A DNA stretch of 12,108 nt from an uncultured Eggerthella sp. GTDB lineage: Bacteria > Actinomycetota > Coriobacteriia > Coriobacteriales > Eggerthellaceae. The stretch's first letter is position 1. Each line of letters starts with the position of its first letter. The translations under genes and the position numbers were made by a program. The stretch covers positions 1 to 12,108 of the forward strand of contig URMQ01000038.1 in NCBI GenBank assembly GCA_900548955.1, given 5' to 3'. Below the pieces are notes generated by a model. That model was not told where the DNA came from. It did not search any database and saw only the letters and a program-made list of their open reading frames with translations. Positions 1 to 6,998 of this stretch are shown in pieces.

Positions 1-65
1 GCCAAGTGGTAAGGCAGAGGCCTGCAAAGCCTTTACCCCCGGTTCGAATCCGGGCGTCGCCTCCA
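1..65 (+). tRNA. tRNA-Cys (anticodon GCA), 5' end cut by the window edge
   Basis: Cysteine tRNA lacking roughly its first nine bases (5' acceptor strand plus two bases). The D stem is GCC (1-3) with GGC (13-15). The anticodon stem is 17-21 with 29-33, and its 7-base loop CTGCAAA (22-28) carries anticodon GCA at 24-26. The T arm has stem CCCGG/CCGGG around loop TTCGAAT. The 3' acceptor strand CGTCGCC (55-61) is followed by discriminator T at 62, the base expected for tRNA-Cys, and an encoded CCA at 63-65. The missing 5' strand should pair as GGCGACG. Identity is clear from anticodon and discriminator. Confidence 0.96.
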
Positions 66-73
66 TGAAATGT

Positions 74-107
74 AAAAGCCGAACCCTTTTTGGAGTTCGG
101 CTTTTTT
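74..107 (+). terminator. Rho-independent terminator after tRNA-Cys
   Basis: A perfect 11-bp stem, AAAAGCCGAAC (74-84) with GTTCGGCTTTT (95-105), a 10-base loop and a six-T run at 102-107. It lies nine bases after the tRNA CCA end, so it ends the tRNA transcript. Read from the - strand the same hairpin is followed by four T residues, so it may also stop transcription of the convergent aminotransferase gene, whose stop codon is about 100 bp away. I see nothing coding in 108-204. Confidence 0.9.
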
Positions 108-204
108 GATGCTCACATTCACTAGGAGTCGCAAAAACAACACTGGTGTTTTCTTGCAAAACTTAGAAACTCTTTGAGTTCATCGAGCGAGATACTACTA
201 CCCT

Positions 205-1809
205 TTAGCGTTGACGATAATGTGCTAAAAAATCTCCCAGTTTACCCATTGCGTCCTGAAGAATTTCAATACGAGGCAAGTAGACGATACGGAAATGATC
301 GGGTTCTTTCCAGTTAAATCCACTACCTTGAATGAGCAATATTTTCTTTTCTCTAAGCAAGTCGTAGGCAAATTGTTCATCGTTGGTTATGTTGAATTTC
401 TTTGTATCGATCTTAGGGAATGCGTAAAATGCTGCCTTAGGCTTAACGACACTAATTCCTGGGATATCATTGAGCGCATTGCATACGTATTCACGTTGTT
501 CGTAAATTCGGCCACCTGGAACAATGTATTCATTCACCTTCTGATGACCACCAAGCGCAGTTTGAACAATAGACTGCGCAGGAACATTGGAACACAAACG
601 CATATTAGAAAGCATATTGAGGCCAAGAATGTAATCTTTGGCAATTTCCTTATTGCCTGACAAAATCATCCAACCAATACGGAAACCTGCAATCATATGT
701 GATTTCGAAAGACCACTGAAGGTTACGCAGAACAGATCGGGTGCAAGGGATGCGATTGAAACATGCTCTTCGCCATCCATTACTAAGCGATCATAAATTT
801 CATCAGAAAAGATAATGAGCTGGTGCTCGCGTGCTACATCGACGATTTCCTGCAAAACTTCGCGAGGATACAAAGCCCCCGTAGGGTTGTTAGGGTTAAT
901 AATTACGATAGCTTTAGTGCGAGGTGTAATCTTTTTCTTAATATCATCAATATCTGGATACCATTCAGCCTGTTCGTCACACATATAATGAACAACATTG
1001 CCACCAGCCAACGTTGCGCAAGCAGTCCATAAAGGATAATCAGGCGATGGAATAAGAATTTCATCGCCATTATCCAAAAGAGCAGACATACAGATATTGA
1101 TAAGCTCACTTACCCCATTACCAGTATAAATACCATCCATAGTCACGTTAGGAATGTGCTTGATCTGAGCGTACTGCATGATAGCTTTACGCGCACCAAA
1201 CATGCCTTTTGCATCAGAGTACCCCTGACAATCAACCAACTGTTGACGCATGTCATAAATAACTTCATCAGGGGTACTAAAACCAAATGGTGCTGGATTA
1301 CCAATGTTCAACTTCAAAATACGGGTGCCCTCAGCTTCCATGCGAGCTGCTTCATCTACCACAGGGCCACGAACATCGTATAAAACATTATCTAATTTAG
1401 AAGATTTCTTAAATTCACGCATGGAAGAACCTTTCGAAGTTGAAGATGCCTTAGATAAACCGTCTTTTTCCGATAGAGCCTGATCTGACAAAGGCGAGTG
1501 ATTATGAGAAGTTTGAGACAAAGAGATATCTTGGTGCAACTCCTCTTCAGCTCTGTGGTTAGATTCGTCCTCAGACTCCCCCATCAACCAGCGAGAATCA
1601 ACACCAAGAATTCGAGCGAGCAGTGCAAGCGTATCTTTTCTGGGAATGGTTTTTCCGCTGACATATTGGCTAATTTGGCTTTTCCCTAGCTTTTCACCTA
1701 AAGCATTCGCCTGAACAATTAAGTCTACCTGCTTGATATTCTGAGCAGCCATGGCTTCTTTAAGCCTGCTACCAAAAATCTGAGCAGAACTATAAGATGT
1801 ATTAGTCAT
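205..1809 (-). CDS. XRE-type HTH regulator fused to AlaA-like alanine aminotransferase
   Basis: A 534-residue fusion. Residues 11-77 form an XRE/Cro-type helix-turn-helix (recognition region around SQISQYVSGKTIP). Residues 79-129 are a Ser/Glu-rich linker. Residues 130-534 match fold-type I PLP aminotransferases closely and follow E. coli AlaA (glutamate-pyruvate aminotransferase) along their whole length. Visible motifs are KSSKLDNVLYDVRGPV at 135-150, NPNNPTG at 305-311, SDEIYD at 335-340, the PLP lysine K369 in SGLSK, and the carboxylate-binding R507 in HFRIVYLP. The expected reaction is pyruvate plus glutamate to alanine plus 2-oxoglutarate, in the cytoplasm. All catalytic residues are present, so the enzyme half should be active. 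The ATG at 1807-1809 has only a weak, distant AAGG (1821-1824). The upstream heptamer array suggests autoregulation. Such HTH/aminotransferase fusions are known in databases, but I know of no characterised regulatory role. Confidence 0.93.
   Translation of the reverse strand: MTNTSYSSAQIFGSRLKEAMAAQNIKQVDLIVQANALGEKLGKSQISQYVSGKTIPRKDTLALLARILGVDSRWLMGESEDESNHRAEEELHQDISLSQTSHNHSPLSDQALSEKDGLSKASSTSKGSSMREFKKSSKLDNVLYDVRGPVVDEAARMEAEGTRILKLNIGNPAPFGFSTPDEVIYDMRQQLVDCQGYSDAKGMFGARKAIMQYAQIKHIPNVTMDGIYTGNGVSELINICMSALLDNGDEILIPSPDYPLWTACATLAGGNVVHYMCDEQAEWYPDIDDIKKKITPRTKAIVIINPNNPTGALYPREVLQEIVDVAREHQLIIFSDEIYDRLVMDGEEHVSIASLAPDLFCVTFSGLSKSHMIAGFRIGWMILSGNKEIAKDYILGLNMLSNMRLCSNVPAQSIVQTALGGHQKVNEYIVPGGRIYEQREYVCNALNDIPGISVVKPKAAFYAFPKIDTKKFNITNDEQFAYDLLREKKILLIQGSGFNWKEPDHFRIVYLPRIEILQDAMGKLGDFLAHYRQR
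1420..1434 (-). promoter_or_regulatory. Possible internal ribosome binding site and start for a free AlaA-length enzyme
   Basis: On the - strand, AAAGG (complement of 1430-1434) lies 7 bases before an in-frame ATG (1420-1422) that encodes Met130. This Met falls exactly at the junction of the linker and the aminotransferase domain, where stand-alone AlaA begins (MREFKKSSKLDNV compared with E. coli MSPIEKSSKLENV, from memory). Initiation here would give a 405-residue enzyme without the HTH, the normal AlaA length. This SD is better placed than the one before the annotated start. That the site is used is inference. Confidence 0.45.
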
Positions 1810-1833
1810 AATCGTAGCTACCTTAGTTCAAAG

Positions 1834-1863
1834 AAGTTCAATTTCAAACTTCAAATTGAACTT
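1834..1863. repeat. Perfect 11-bp inverted repeat in the leader of the HTH-aminotransferase gene
   Basis: AAGTTCAATTT (1834-1844) and AAATTGAACTT (1853-1863) are exact reverse complements separated by 8 bases. The repeat contains two of the heptamers described for the array. As DNA it resembles a dimer-binding operator; as RNA it could fold just upstream of the ribosome binding site. No T run follows on the - strand, so it is not an intrinsic terminator. Confidence 0.8.
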
Positions 1864-1869
1864 ATTGTA
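1864..1869 (-). promoter_or_regulatory. Candidate -10 box (TACAAT) for the HTH-aminotransferase gene
   Basis: The complement of ATTGTA at 1864-1869 gives TACAAT, five of six matches to the -10 consensus. It sits directly before the inverted repeat 1834-1863, which would then cover the transcription start and fit autorepression. No convincing -35 hexamer is found at 16-18 bp, so this is tentative and the promoter may need an activator. Confidence 0.25.
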
Positions 1870-1971
1870 GATGAATCGAAAGAATAAATGCCTTTGATAT
1901 TGAACTTTTCCGTAAATGGTCTTTACGATTTGACTTATTTTGAAGCTTTTAATCCACAAAACTACGTATAA

Positions 1972-1987
1972 AGTTCAATTTTGAACT
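1972..1987. repeat. 16-bp near-palindrome overlapping the stop of the 726-aa YhgE gene
   Basis: AGTTCAA and TTGAACT as inverted arms with a 2-bp centre. It overlaps the first two bases of the stop triplet (CTA at 1986-1988, TAG on the - strand). It is the distal end of the heptamer array. In RNA it could form a 6-bp A/U-rich hairpin followed by UUAU, too weak to call a terminator, so readthrough from the YhgE operon into the aminotransferase gene is possible. Confidence 0.7.
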
Positions 1988-4166
1988 AATTAACCAACTT
2001 GGATTCTTCGGTTTTACGCACATACCAATTCAATAACCTGATCAGAGGTTTTCGCAAAACGAGCCCTAGCAATAAAAATGGAACAACAAACGCCAGCAAA
2101 GTAGCGAGCTCTATCCAAAAGTCCATCTGATAAAGACCCATCATTGCAGCTCTAAGGGCGTTAATAGCATGCGTCAACGGAAGAAAAGGACTTATTGCTT
2201 GAACAAAATCAGGCAGCATTGGCAATGGATAGCTTCCTCCACCAGCTGATACCTGGATAATTAGCAAAAATACTGCCAAAGCCTTTCCTAAATTAGCAAA
2301 CGAAACAACTAAGGTATAAATGATGAACGTAAATACTAAGCCTGATACCCAATAACAAAGCATATACAACAACGGATTAGCAACCTGAACCTGCAGGAAC
2401 AGCATATTACCAAGAGCCAAAATACTTGATTGGATAAACGACAAGCAGGCAAAGGTAATAAACCTGCCCCAGAATACCTGATAGAGTTTCACGTACCCTA
2501 ATTCGTCTTGTGCGCGACGAGAAACAGTAACTTTAATCGCCACTGCTAACAAAAGGGATCCAATCCAAAGGCCTAACATAGTGTACAGAGGGGCCATTTG
2601 GGAACCGAAATTCGAAGCAGGATACAGCGCTGTTCGCTCAACCTGCACAGGAGCAGCAAGCGCTTGAGCAAGCTCACTTGGGTCAGCACGTAATATCTTT
2701 TTAAGATCATCCCAATTGCCAGACGAAACTGCCTTATTCATAGCTGTACTTAATTCAGCTAAATAATCTGATGATTGCTGCAAGGTTTCAGCACTCGATT
2801 CCAATCGCTGTTGTGCAGCACTAAGACTATCTACTACGGAATCAGCTGAGCCTTGAATATCCTGAGCACCTGAGGAAAGCAATGATGAATTATCCAATAA
2901 GATTGAAGCGCCCTGCTGCAATTGAGATTGAAGAGATTCCAGCTGTGGCTTGATTGTTGAATTGTAATCCTGAGACAAATCAGTCACACTTGACTGCGCT
3001 TGGGAAGCTAGTTGCGCTACCTCATCGTGATTAGCTTGTGCCTCGTTGTTTTCTGTACGAATAGAATCGGCCATAGTTCGTAAGTTTTGCGCAAGCTGAT
3101 CTTGTGAATCTGCAGATGAGCGTAGCTGCAAAACAAACGCATCTAAACTTCCCTGAAATTCTTCAGGAACCTGACAGGCAGAAAGCGTATCTGCAAGACT
3201 TCTAAATGCCTCAGATTGTTTAGAGATAGAGTCAGCTTGGTTATCTAAGGAAGCAGCCGAATCACTTGCAGCAACATCAGTGGAGTTAAAAGCATTATCT
3301 ATAGAATCCGAAACTCCCGTATAACTCTGTGCGCTTTTCTCAAGGGCATCTTGCAAAGCTTGCGTTGTGGTTGCCATAGTTCCCGACAAAGAATCGATTG
3401 AATCTTTACCCTCGATTGCTGCTTGCAATACCTCTTCAGCTGATCGAGAGGTATCCCCCAATAGCTCCGCCGAAGAAGAAACTAAGGTCTGCGAAGTAGA
3501 CAAAAGCGATGCATACGCAGATAGTACTTCCGATGTTTGCGCCATGCGATCGCTTGCCTCTGAAATACTTTCAGAAAGCTGAGCTACCTGATTGGCGCTT
3601 CCCTTATTTTCGGAATAGTCGACAAGAGAAGAAGCTACATTAAGCCCTACTTCGCTTATTTTTTCAACAAAAATGGTGTTGATTTTATTAGCAACATCAT
3701 CCGCACCTCGTTCGGTAAGTTTTGGAGCAACGACGTTTTTCTTTTCGTTGGTGTAATACAAAATGCTGGCATGTTCTACTTCAGGCGAATAGAACGTCAT
3801 CATATCCTTGCTAAAACTCTTCGGAATAACGACCGCAGCATAGTATTTACCTGACTCTGCACCTTCAATGGCATCCTCTTCAGAAGTAAATACCCATTGC
3901 ATCTCTTTGTCTTCCAGAAGCGCATTTTGAACTTGATCCCCCAGATTTACCTCGAGAGGAACAAGATCGCTTTGGTATCCTTCATCAGTATTTGCTACCG
4001 CAACCTTTAAATTGTCGGTATTCCCAAATACGTCCCAACAAGCCAAAACGTTATACCAGCTAAATATTGAAGGAAGCAAAACTAGACCGAGAACAATAAT
4101 CACCGTCATTACGTTGCTAAATAACTGCTTTAAATCGTACAAAAACAAATGAACGATGTTTTTCAT
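1986..4166 (-). CDS. YhgE/Pip-family membrane protein (second gene of pair)
   Basis: A 726-residue protein with the family layout. One N-terminal membrane segment (about 20-38) is followed by the conserved block LPSIFSWYNV...WDVFGNTDNLKVAVANTDEG and NLGDQV (residues 31-78). A long extracytoplasmic region follows, rich in Ser/Gln/Ala and heptad-like (about 190-480, probably coiled coil). A C-terminal ABC-2-like bundle has segments near 525-545, 568-590, 598-622, 628-645 and 686-705. The family includes Lactococcus phage infection protein Pip and is related to YueB/EsaA, phage receptor and type VII secretion components. The substrate here is unknown. The start overlaps the stop of the preceding gene by one base (TAATG), with AAGGAGG nine bases upstream, so the two are translationally coupled. 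No ATPase gene is adjacent, so calling it an ABC transporter would be unsupported. Confidence 0.9.
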   Translation of the reverse strand: MKNIVHLFLYDLKQLFSNVMTVIIVLGLVLLPSIFSWYNVLACWDVFGNTDNLKVAVANTDEGYQSDLVPLEVNLGDQVQNALLEDKEMQWVFTSEEDAIEGAESGKYYAAVVIPKSFSKDMMTFYSPEVEHASILYYTNEKKNVVAPKLTERGADDVANKINTIFVEKISEVGLNVASSLVDYSENKGSANQVAQLSESISEASDRMAQTSEVLSAYASLLSTSQTLVSSSAELLGDTSRSAEEVLQAAIEGKDSIDSLSGTMATTTQALQDALEKSAQSYTGVSDSIDNAFNSTDVAASDSAASLDNQADSISKQSEAFRSLADTLSACQVPEEFQGSLDAFVLQLRSSADSQDQLAQNLRTMADSIRTENNEAQANHDEVAQLASQAQSSVTDLSQDYNSTIKPQLESLQSQLQQGASILLDNSSLLSSGAQDIQGSADSVVDSLSAAQQRLESSAETLQQSSDYLAELSTAMNKAVSSGNWDDLKKILRADPSELAQALAAPVQVERTALYPASNFGSQMAPLYTMLGLWIGSLLLAVAIKVTVSRRAQDELGYVKLYQVFWGRFITFACLSFIQSSILALGNMLFLQVQVANPLLYMLCYWVSGLVFTFIIYTLVVSFANLGKALAVFLLIIQVSAGGGSYPLPMLPDFVQAISPFLPLTHAINALRAAMMGLYQMDFWIELATLLAFVVPFLLLGLVLRKPLIRLLNWYVRKTEESKLVN

Positions 4167-4182
4167 TACTTATCGCCTCCTT
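4164..4182 (-). promoter_or_regulatory. TAATG coupling junction and strong ribosome binding site between the YhgE genes
   Basis: On the - strand the stop TAA of the upstream gene (4166-4168) shares one base with the ATG of the downstream gene (4164-4166). AAGGAGG (complement of 4176-4182) lies inside the last codons of the upstream gene, nine bases before the ATG. This fixes the downstream start and indicates co-expression in roughly fixed ratio. Confidence 0.9.
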
Positions 4183-6814
4183 GAGATGAAGAAGGCATTT
4201 GATTAGTGTCTGCTGACTGATTAGCATCTGTTAGTTGGCTAGTATCTGTTGCCTCATGTTCGTCGAACAAAGAAGGCGCTTTTGAATCAAGCTCGCTATA
4301 GAACCCACGAATTGTTTCGTTGCTATATCCTGAAAGAGCAACTTCATGATCAAGCCTGTCGCGAACAAATTCCACAATAATAGAGAACAGAATTACCAGC
4401 ACCAGCCATACAAGCCAGGTAGTAAGAATCACCACTTTTTCTACTGAAAGCAAAGCCATAACCACTGTTACGATAATAGGAACCACAATGGCAAGGGAGA
4501 TAGCATAGCGCTTACCTTTTTCATAGTGACGCTTGTATTCATCGTAACGATTCAGAATTTCTTGACGATATTCTTTTTGGTTAATAAGCGAACGTAGAAG
4601 CAATGTAGTCCTGTAACGTCGTGCAGGAAGTTCCGCTTCTTCGCCATTAATAATGTCGCTTTCCTTAATTTGATGAGCAACCATACGATTCAAATTCACG
4701 AAATACGGTCGCAGGAATAAACCGATTGCCAAAAATGCCACAAGGAATAGCAGCATAATGCCTAGATACCCTATCCACTGCAAACCATAGAATCCAGCAA
4801 TGGTCTCTCGTAGCGCATTAATGCCATAGGTAAACGGGAACAAAGGATAAACAACCTGGAAGAAGTCTGGAGTCATCTCGATGGGATAAAGTCCTGTTGC
4901 ACCAGGTATTTGCACAAAAATAAGGATAATGCACAACCCCTTACCAACATGCTGAAGCAACACAGACAAAGCGTATTGAATACAAAGATAGGTAAGAGAA
5001 GCCAAAATTGAAGTGATATAAAACAGAGCAACGCTTGCCACCTGTACCCCAAGAATAAGATTGCCGCTACAGCATACGATTGCCTGAAGAGAAGCTAAAA
5101 TTGCCAGGAAGATAAGCCTTCCAATGTAGCTTTGACGTGCGGTAAGGTTAGGCAATCCTTCTCGATCTACTTCTTGACGAAGAATAACAAGCAGCATAAA
5201 TACGCCAATCCAAAGCGTAAGATTCATAAATAGTGGCGCCATAGCTGCGCCATATGAATTAACAGAATACAAAGATACCGTTTCTATTTTTGCAGGTGAA
5301 AACATAAATTCAGATACTTTAGCAGGATCAATTCCATCTTCACCAAAAAGCTGCTCTAAAATACCAGAGCTTTGCAGAGCTGCCACATCGGTTGATAAAG
5401 TATCCAAATCTGAAGAAAATCCACCCAATAGCTGTGCGGTATCGGACAGTGTTGAAGAAGTTTCTGATAAAGCACTAGTTAATTGGTCAATTTCTGCCAT
5501 ACCTTTATCAATTAACGCATTTTGTTTATCGAGTGCACGCGCCAAGTCGTTCGTCGTATTCGCAAGCGAAGTAGTAGTACTGTTGAGTGCAGGGAATGTT
5601 TCGTTTGTGAGTACTTCACGATATCCACTACCAGCATCAAGGGTTGTTTGCAATGCACCAGATAACCCTTCAGAAGCAGCCGCAATATCATTCGAAGCTG
5701 TATTTATACTCTCATAGCTTGACTGAGCACCATCAATTGCGCTTGAAAGCGATTCATTTTGGGCTTGCAAGGTAGTAATCGCTTGGTTCAAAGCGTCTTT
5801 TTCTTCGCCATCAGGAAGGGACTGAGCTATAGAGTTAAGCGATTGAATAAGGGTCTCATTTAAAGAAATAAGTGCTTTTCCCTGCTCAACAGTGCTCGTC
5901 AAGGTACCTTCAGCACCTGAAACAGCACCAGATACTGCCCCTATTGAATCATTTGCCTGAGTAATTGATTTAGAAGCCAAAACTGAAGACTCATCCAAAA
6001 CAGACATTAAAGACACCATAAAAGGTCCTAACGCATTTTGGGTAGATGTAAGCAATTCGGATGAGGTTTCCAATTCGCTTTGCAACGATGACGAAGTATC
6101 TTTTGCTTGTTGTAATAACCCTTTTGCATCCTGGGCTTTTTTCGATGCCGCAGATGCGCTGTCTTGTAGAGCGGTTATGCTTTCCTGCGCCCCATCAAGA
6201 GATGAGCTCACTTGATCTAATTGCTTAACAACGCCACTTTGAGCTTGGTTCAAATCACCTTCGATAGCTTTAAGTTTTTCATCAAATGAACTTGCAAGAG
6301 TTTCGCTTACCACAGAAACAAACGTGTCGTTAATTGTTTGATCCAGAGAAGTTGCTCCACTATCAGTAACCTTAGTGGATACACCACCCGACTTTTCATT
6401 AACGTAATATTGCAACGTTGGCTGATGGAAGTCACCTGTCAACAACGTTAAAGTGTTTGAAGAAAAATCGCTCGGAATAATAAAAGCAGCGTAGGCCTCA
6501 CCCGAACGAACTTTTTCAAGAGCGGTATCGCGATCAGTAAATTCCCAACCTAATTGAGTATTATGCGAAAGCTCTTCTACCACCTGATCACCCATATTGA
6601 GCGATCCTGTCATATCCGAATACGAGCCCTGATCTTCATTTACGACACATACCCGCATGTTGCCAGTATTGCTATATGGATCCCAAAACCCCGCAACATT
6701 AAACCAGGTATACAAGGAAGGAAGAACTATTAAAACGAATACGACCACAAGCGCTGCAGGCGCCATAAAAAGACGCTTAAAATCACGTTTTAACAGCGCA
6801 AAAACATTGCTCAT
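4166..6814 (-). CDS. YhgE/Pip-family membrane protein with extra C-terminal membrane hairpin (first gene of pair)
   Basis: An 882-residue paralogue of the following gene. It has an N-terminal membrane segment (20-42) and the family block LPSLYTWFNV...WDPYSNTGNMRVCVVNEDQG and NMGDQV (residues 31-78). A long Ser/Thr/Ala/Gln-rich outer region follows (about 170-490). A membrane bundle begins near 521 with segments around 521-545, 565-590, 595-620, 622-650 and 683-703. Beyond the usual family end it adds about 170 residues: a basic cytoplasmic stretch (710-768), two more strong membrane segments (770-790, 794-817) and an acidic, Gln/Asp/Thr-rich tail with a 6-residue repeat. The ATG at 6812-6814 is supported by AAGGAGG at 6823-6829, 8 bases upstream. 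As with its partner, the role at the cell surface is unknown. A hetero-oligomer is inferred from pairing and coupling. Confidence 0.9.
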   Translation of the reverse strand: MSNVFALLKRDFKRLFMAPAALVVVFVLIVLPSLYTWFNVAGFWDPYSNTGNMRVCVVNEDQGSYSDMTGSLNMGDQVVEELSHNTQLGWEFTDRDTALEKVRSGEAYAAFIIPSDFSSNTLTLLTGDFHQPTLQYYVNEKSGGVSTKVTDSGATSLDQTINDTFVSVVSETLASSFDEKLKAIEGDLNQAQSGVVKQLDQVSSSLDGAQESITALQDSASAASKKAQDAKGLLQQAKDTSSSLQSELETSSELLTSTQNALGPFMVSLMSVLDESSVLASKSITQANDSIGAVSGAVSGAEGTLTSTVEQGKALISLNETLIQSLNSIAQSLPDGEEKDALNQAITTLQAQNESLSSAIDGAQSSYESINTASNDIAAASEGLSGALQTTLDAGSGYREVLTNETFPALNSTTTSLANTTNDLARALDKQNALIDKGMAEIDQLTSALSETSSTLSDTAQLLGGFSSDLDTLSTDVAALQSSGILEQLFGEDGIDPAKVSEFMFSPAKIETVSLYSVNSYGAAMAPLFMNLTLWIGVFMLLVILRQEVDREGLPNLTARQSYIGRLIFLAILASLQAIVCCSGNLILGVQVASVALFYITSILASLTYLCIQYALSVLLQHVGKGLCIILIFVQIPGATGLYPIEMTPDFFQVVYPLFPFTYGINALRETIAGFYGLQWIGYLGIMLLFLVAFLAIGLFLRPYFVNLNRMVAHQIKESDIINGEEAELPARRYRTTLLLRSLINQKEYRQEILNRYDEYKRHYEKGKRYAISLAIVVPIIVTVVMALLSVEKVVILTTWLVWLVLVILFSIIVEFVRDRLDHEVALSGYSNETIRGFYSELDSKAPSLFDEHEATDTSQLTDANQSADTNQMPSSSQGGDK
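4200..4253 (-). repeat. Three tandem 18-bp repeats in the tail of the 882-aa YhgE protein
   Basis: Imperfect units at 4200-4217, 4218-4235 and 4236-4253, each matching T(G)(A/G)(T/C)TAG(T/C)(A/G)TCTG followed by a variable end. In frame they encode ATDTSQ, LTDANQ and SADTNQ, a six-residue unit in a hydrophilic cytoplasmic tail. This looks like a short in-frame minisatellite that could vary in copy number between strains. Confidence 0.75.
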
Positions 6815-6851
6815 TGCGTATTCCTCCTTCCCGTACCAACCATAACATCAC

Positions 6852-6880
6852 ACCTTATCCAGATAATAAAGATCTGTCAA
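6852..6880 (-). promoter_or_regulatory. Promoter of the YhgE operon
   Basis: On the - strand a perfect -35 TTGACA (complement of 6875-6880), a 17-bp spacer and a weak -10 TAAGGT (complement of 6852-6857, three of six). It gives a leader of about 30 bases carrying the AAGGAGG site. A small palindrome TTATCCAGATAA (6855-6866) covers the -10/spacer boundary and could be an operator. The -35 and spacing are good; the -10 is poor. Confidence 0.5.
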
Positions 6881-6938
6881 AGTAATTACCCACATGTTGC
6901 GTAACTGTAAAAAAACAGTAGCAGAATCTTTGCCCCCT

Positions 6939-6967
6939 TTCCCAGAGCCACCAGAAAAAGGTATGAT
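6939..6967 (+). promoter_or_regulatory. Promoter of helD
   Basis: -35 TTCCCA (6939-6944, four of six), 17-bp spacer, -10 TATGAT (6962-6967, five of six). A start near 6974 would leave a leader of about 25 bases containing AAAGGA (6987-6992), six bases before the helD ATG. It diverges from the YhgE promoter. The gap between them has an A-rich stretch flanked by ACTGT/ACAGT (6904-6919). Confidence 0.55.
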
Positions 6968-6998
6968 ATTAAATCCCATTTTTTCGAAAGGATAAAAC

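Larger units (their letters stand above)
1825..1987. promoter_or_regulatory. Operator-like array of six AGTTCAA heptamers upstream of the HTH-aminotransferase gene
   Basis: Exact AGTTCAA on the + strand at 1825-1831, 1835-1841 and 1972-1978. Exact complement TTGAACT at 1856-1862, 1900-1906 and 1981-1987. A 6-of-7 copy (ACTTCAA) lies at 1848-1854. Starts 1825 and 1835 are 10 bp apart, and 1835 and 1856 are 21 bp apart, so these sites fall on one face of the helix. Only about three other exact copies were noticed in the rest of the window, all inside coding sequence. The cluster fills the gap before a gene encoding an HTH protein, so autoregulatory binding is the simplest reading. It also covers the region just ahead of the weak SD at 1821-1824. 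Confidence 0.6.

Noticed and set aside
134..150. Small AACACTGGTGTT palindrome as a terminator of the aminotransferase gene
   Set aside because: The stem is only five pairs with an impossibly tight two-base loop, or shorter with a usable loop; the hairpin at 74-107 is a better candidate.
1..204. tRNA-Cys 3' end as an integration (att) site
   Set aside because: No integrase and no repeated copy of the tRNA 3' end elsewhere in the window.
295..660. 121-codon open frame on the + strand
   Set aside because: Lies wholly antisense to the conserved aminotransferase domain, lacks a start signal and has no recognisable motif.
1986..6814. SMC or methyl-accepting chemotaxis proteins, because of long Ser/Gln coiled regions
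   Set aside because: The flanking membrane segments and the N-terminal WD(P/V)(F/Y)xNTxN and N(L/M)GDQV blocks identify YhgE/Pip; no HAMP or signalling hairpin is present.
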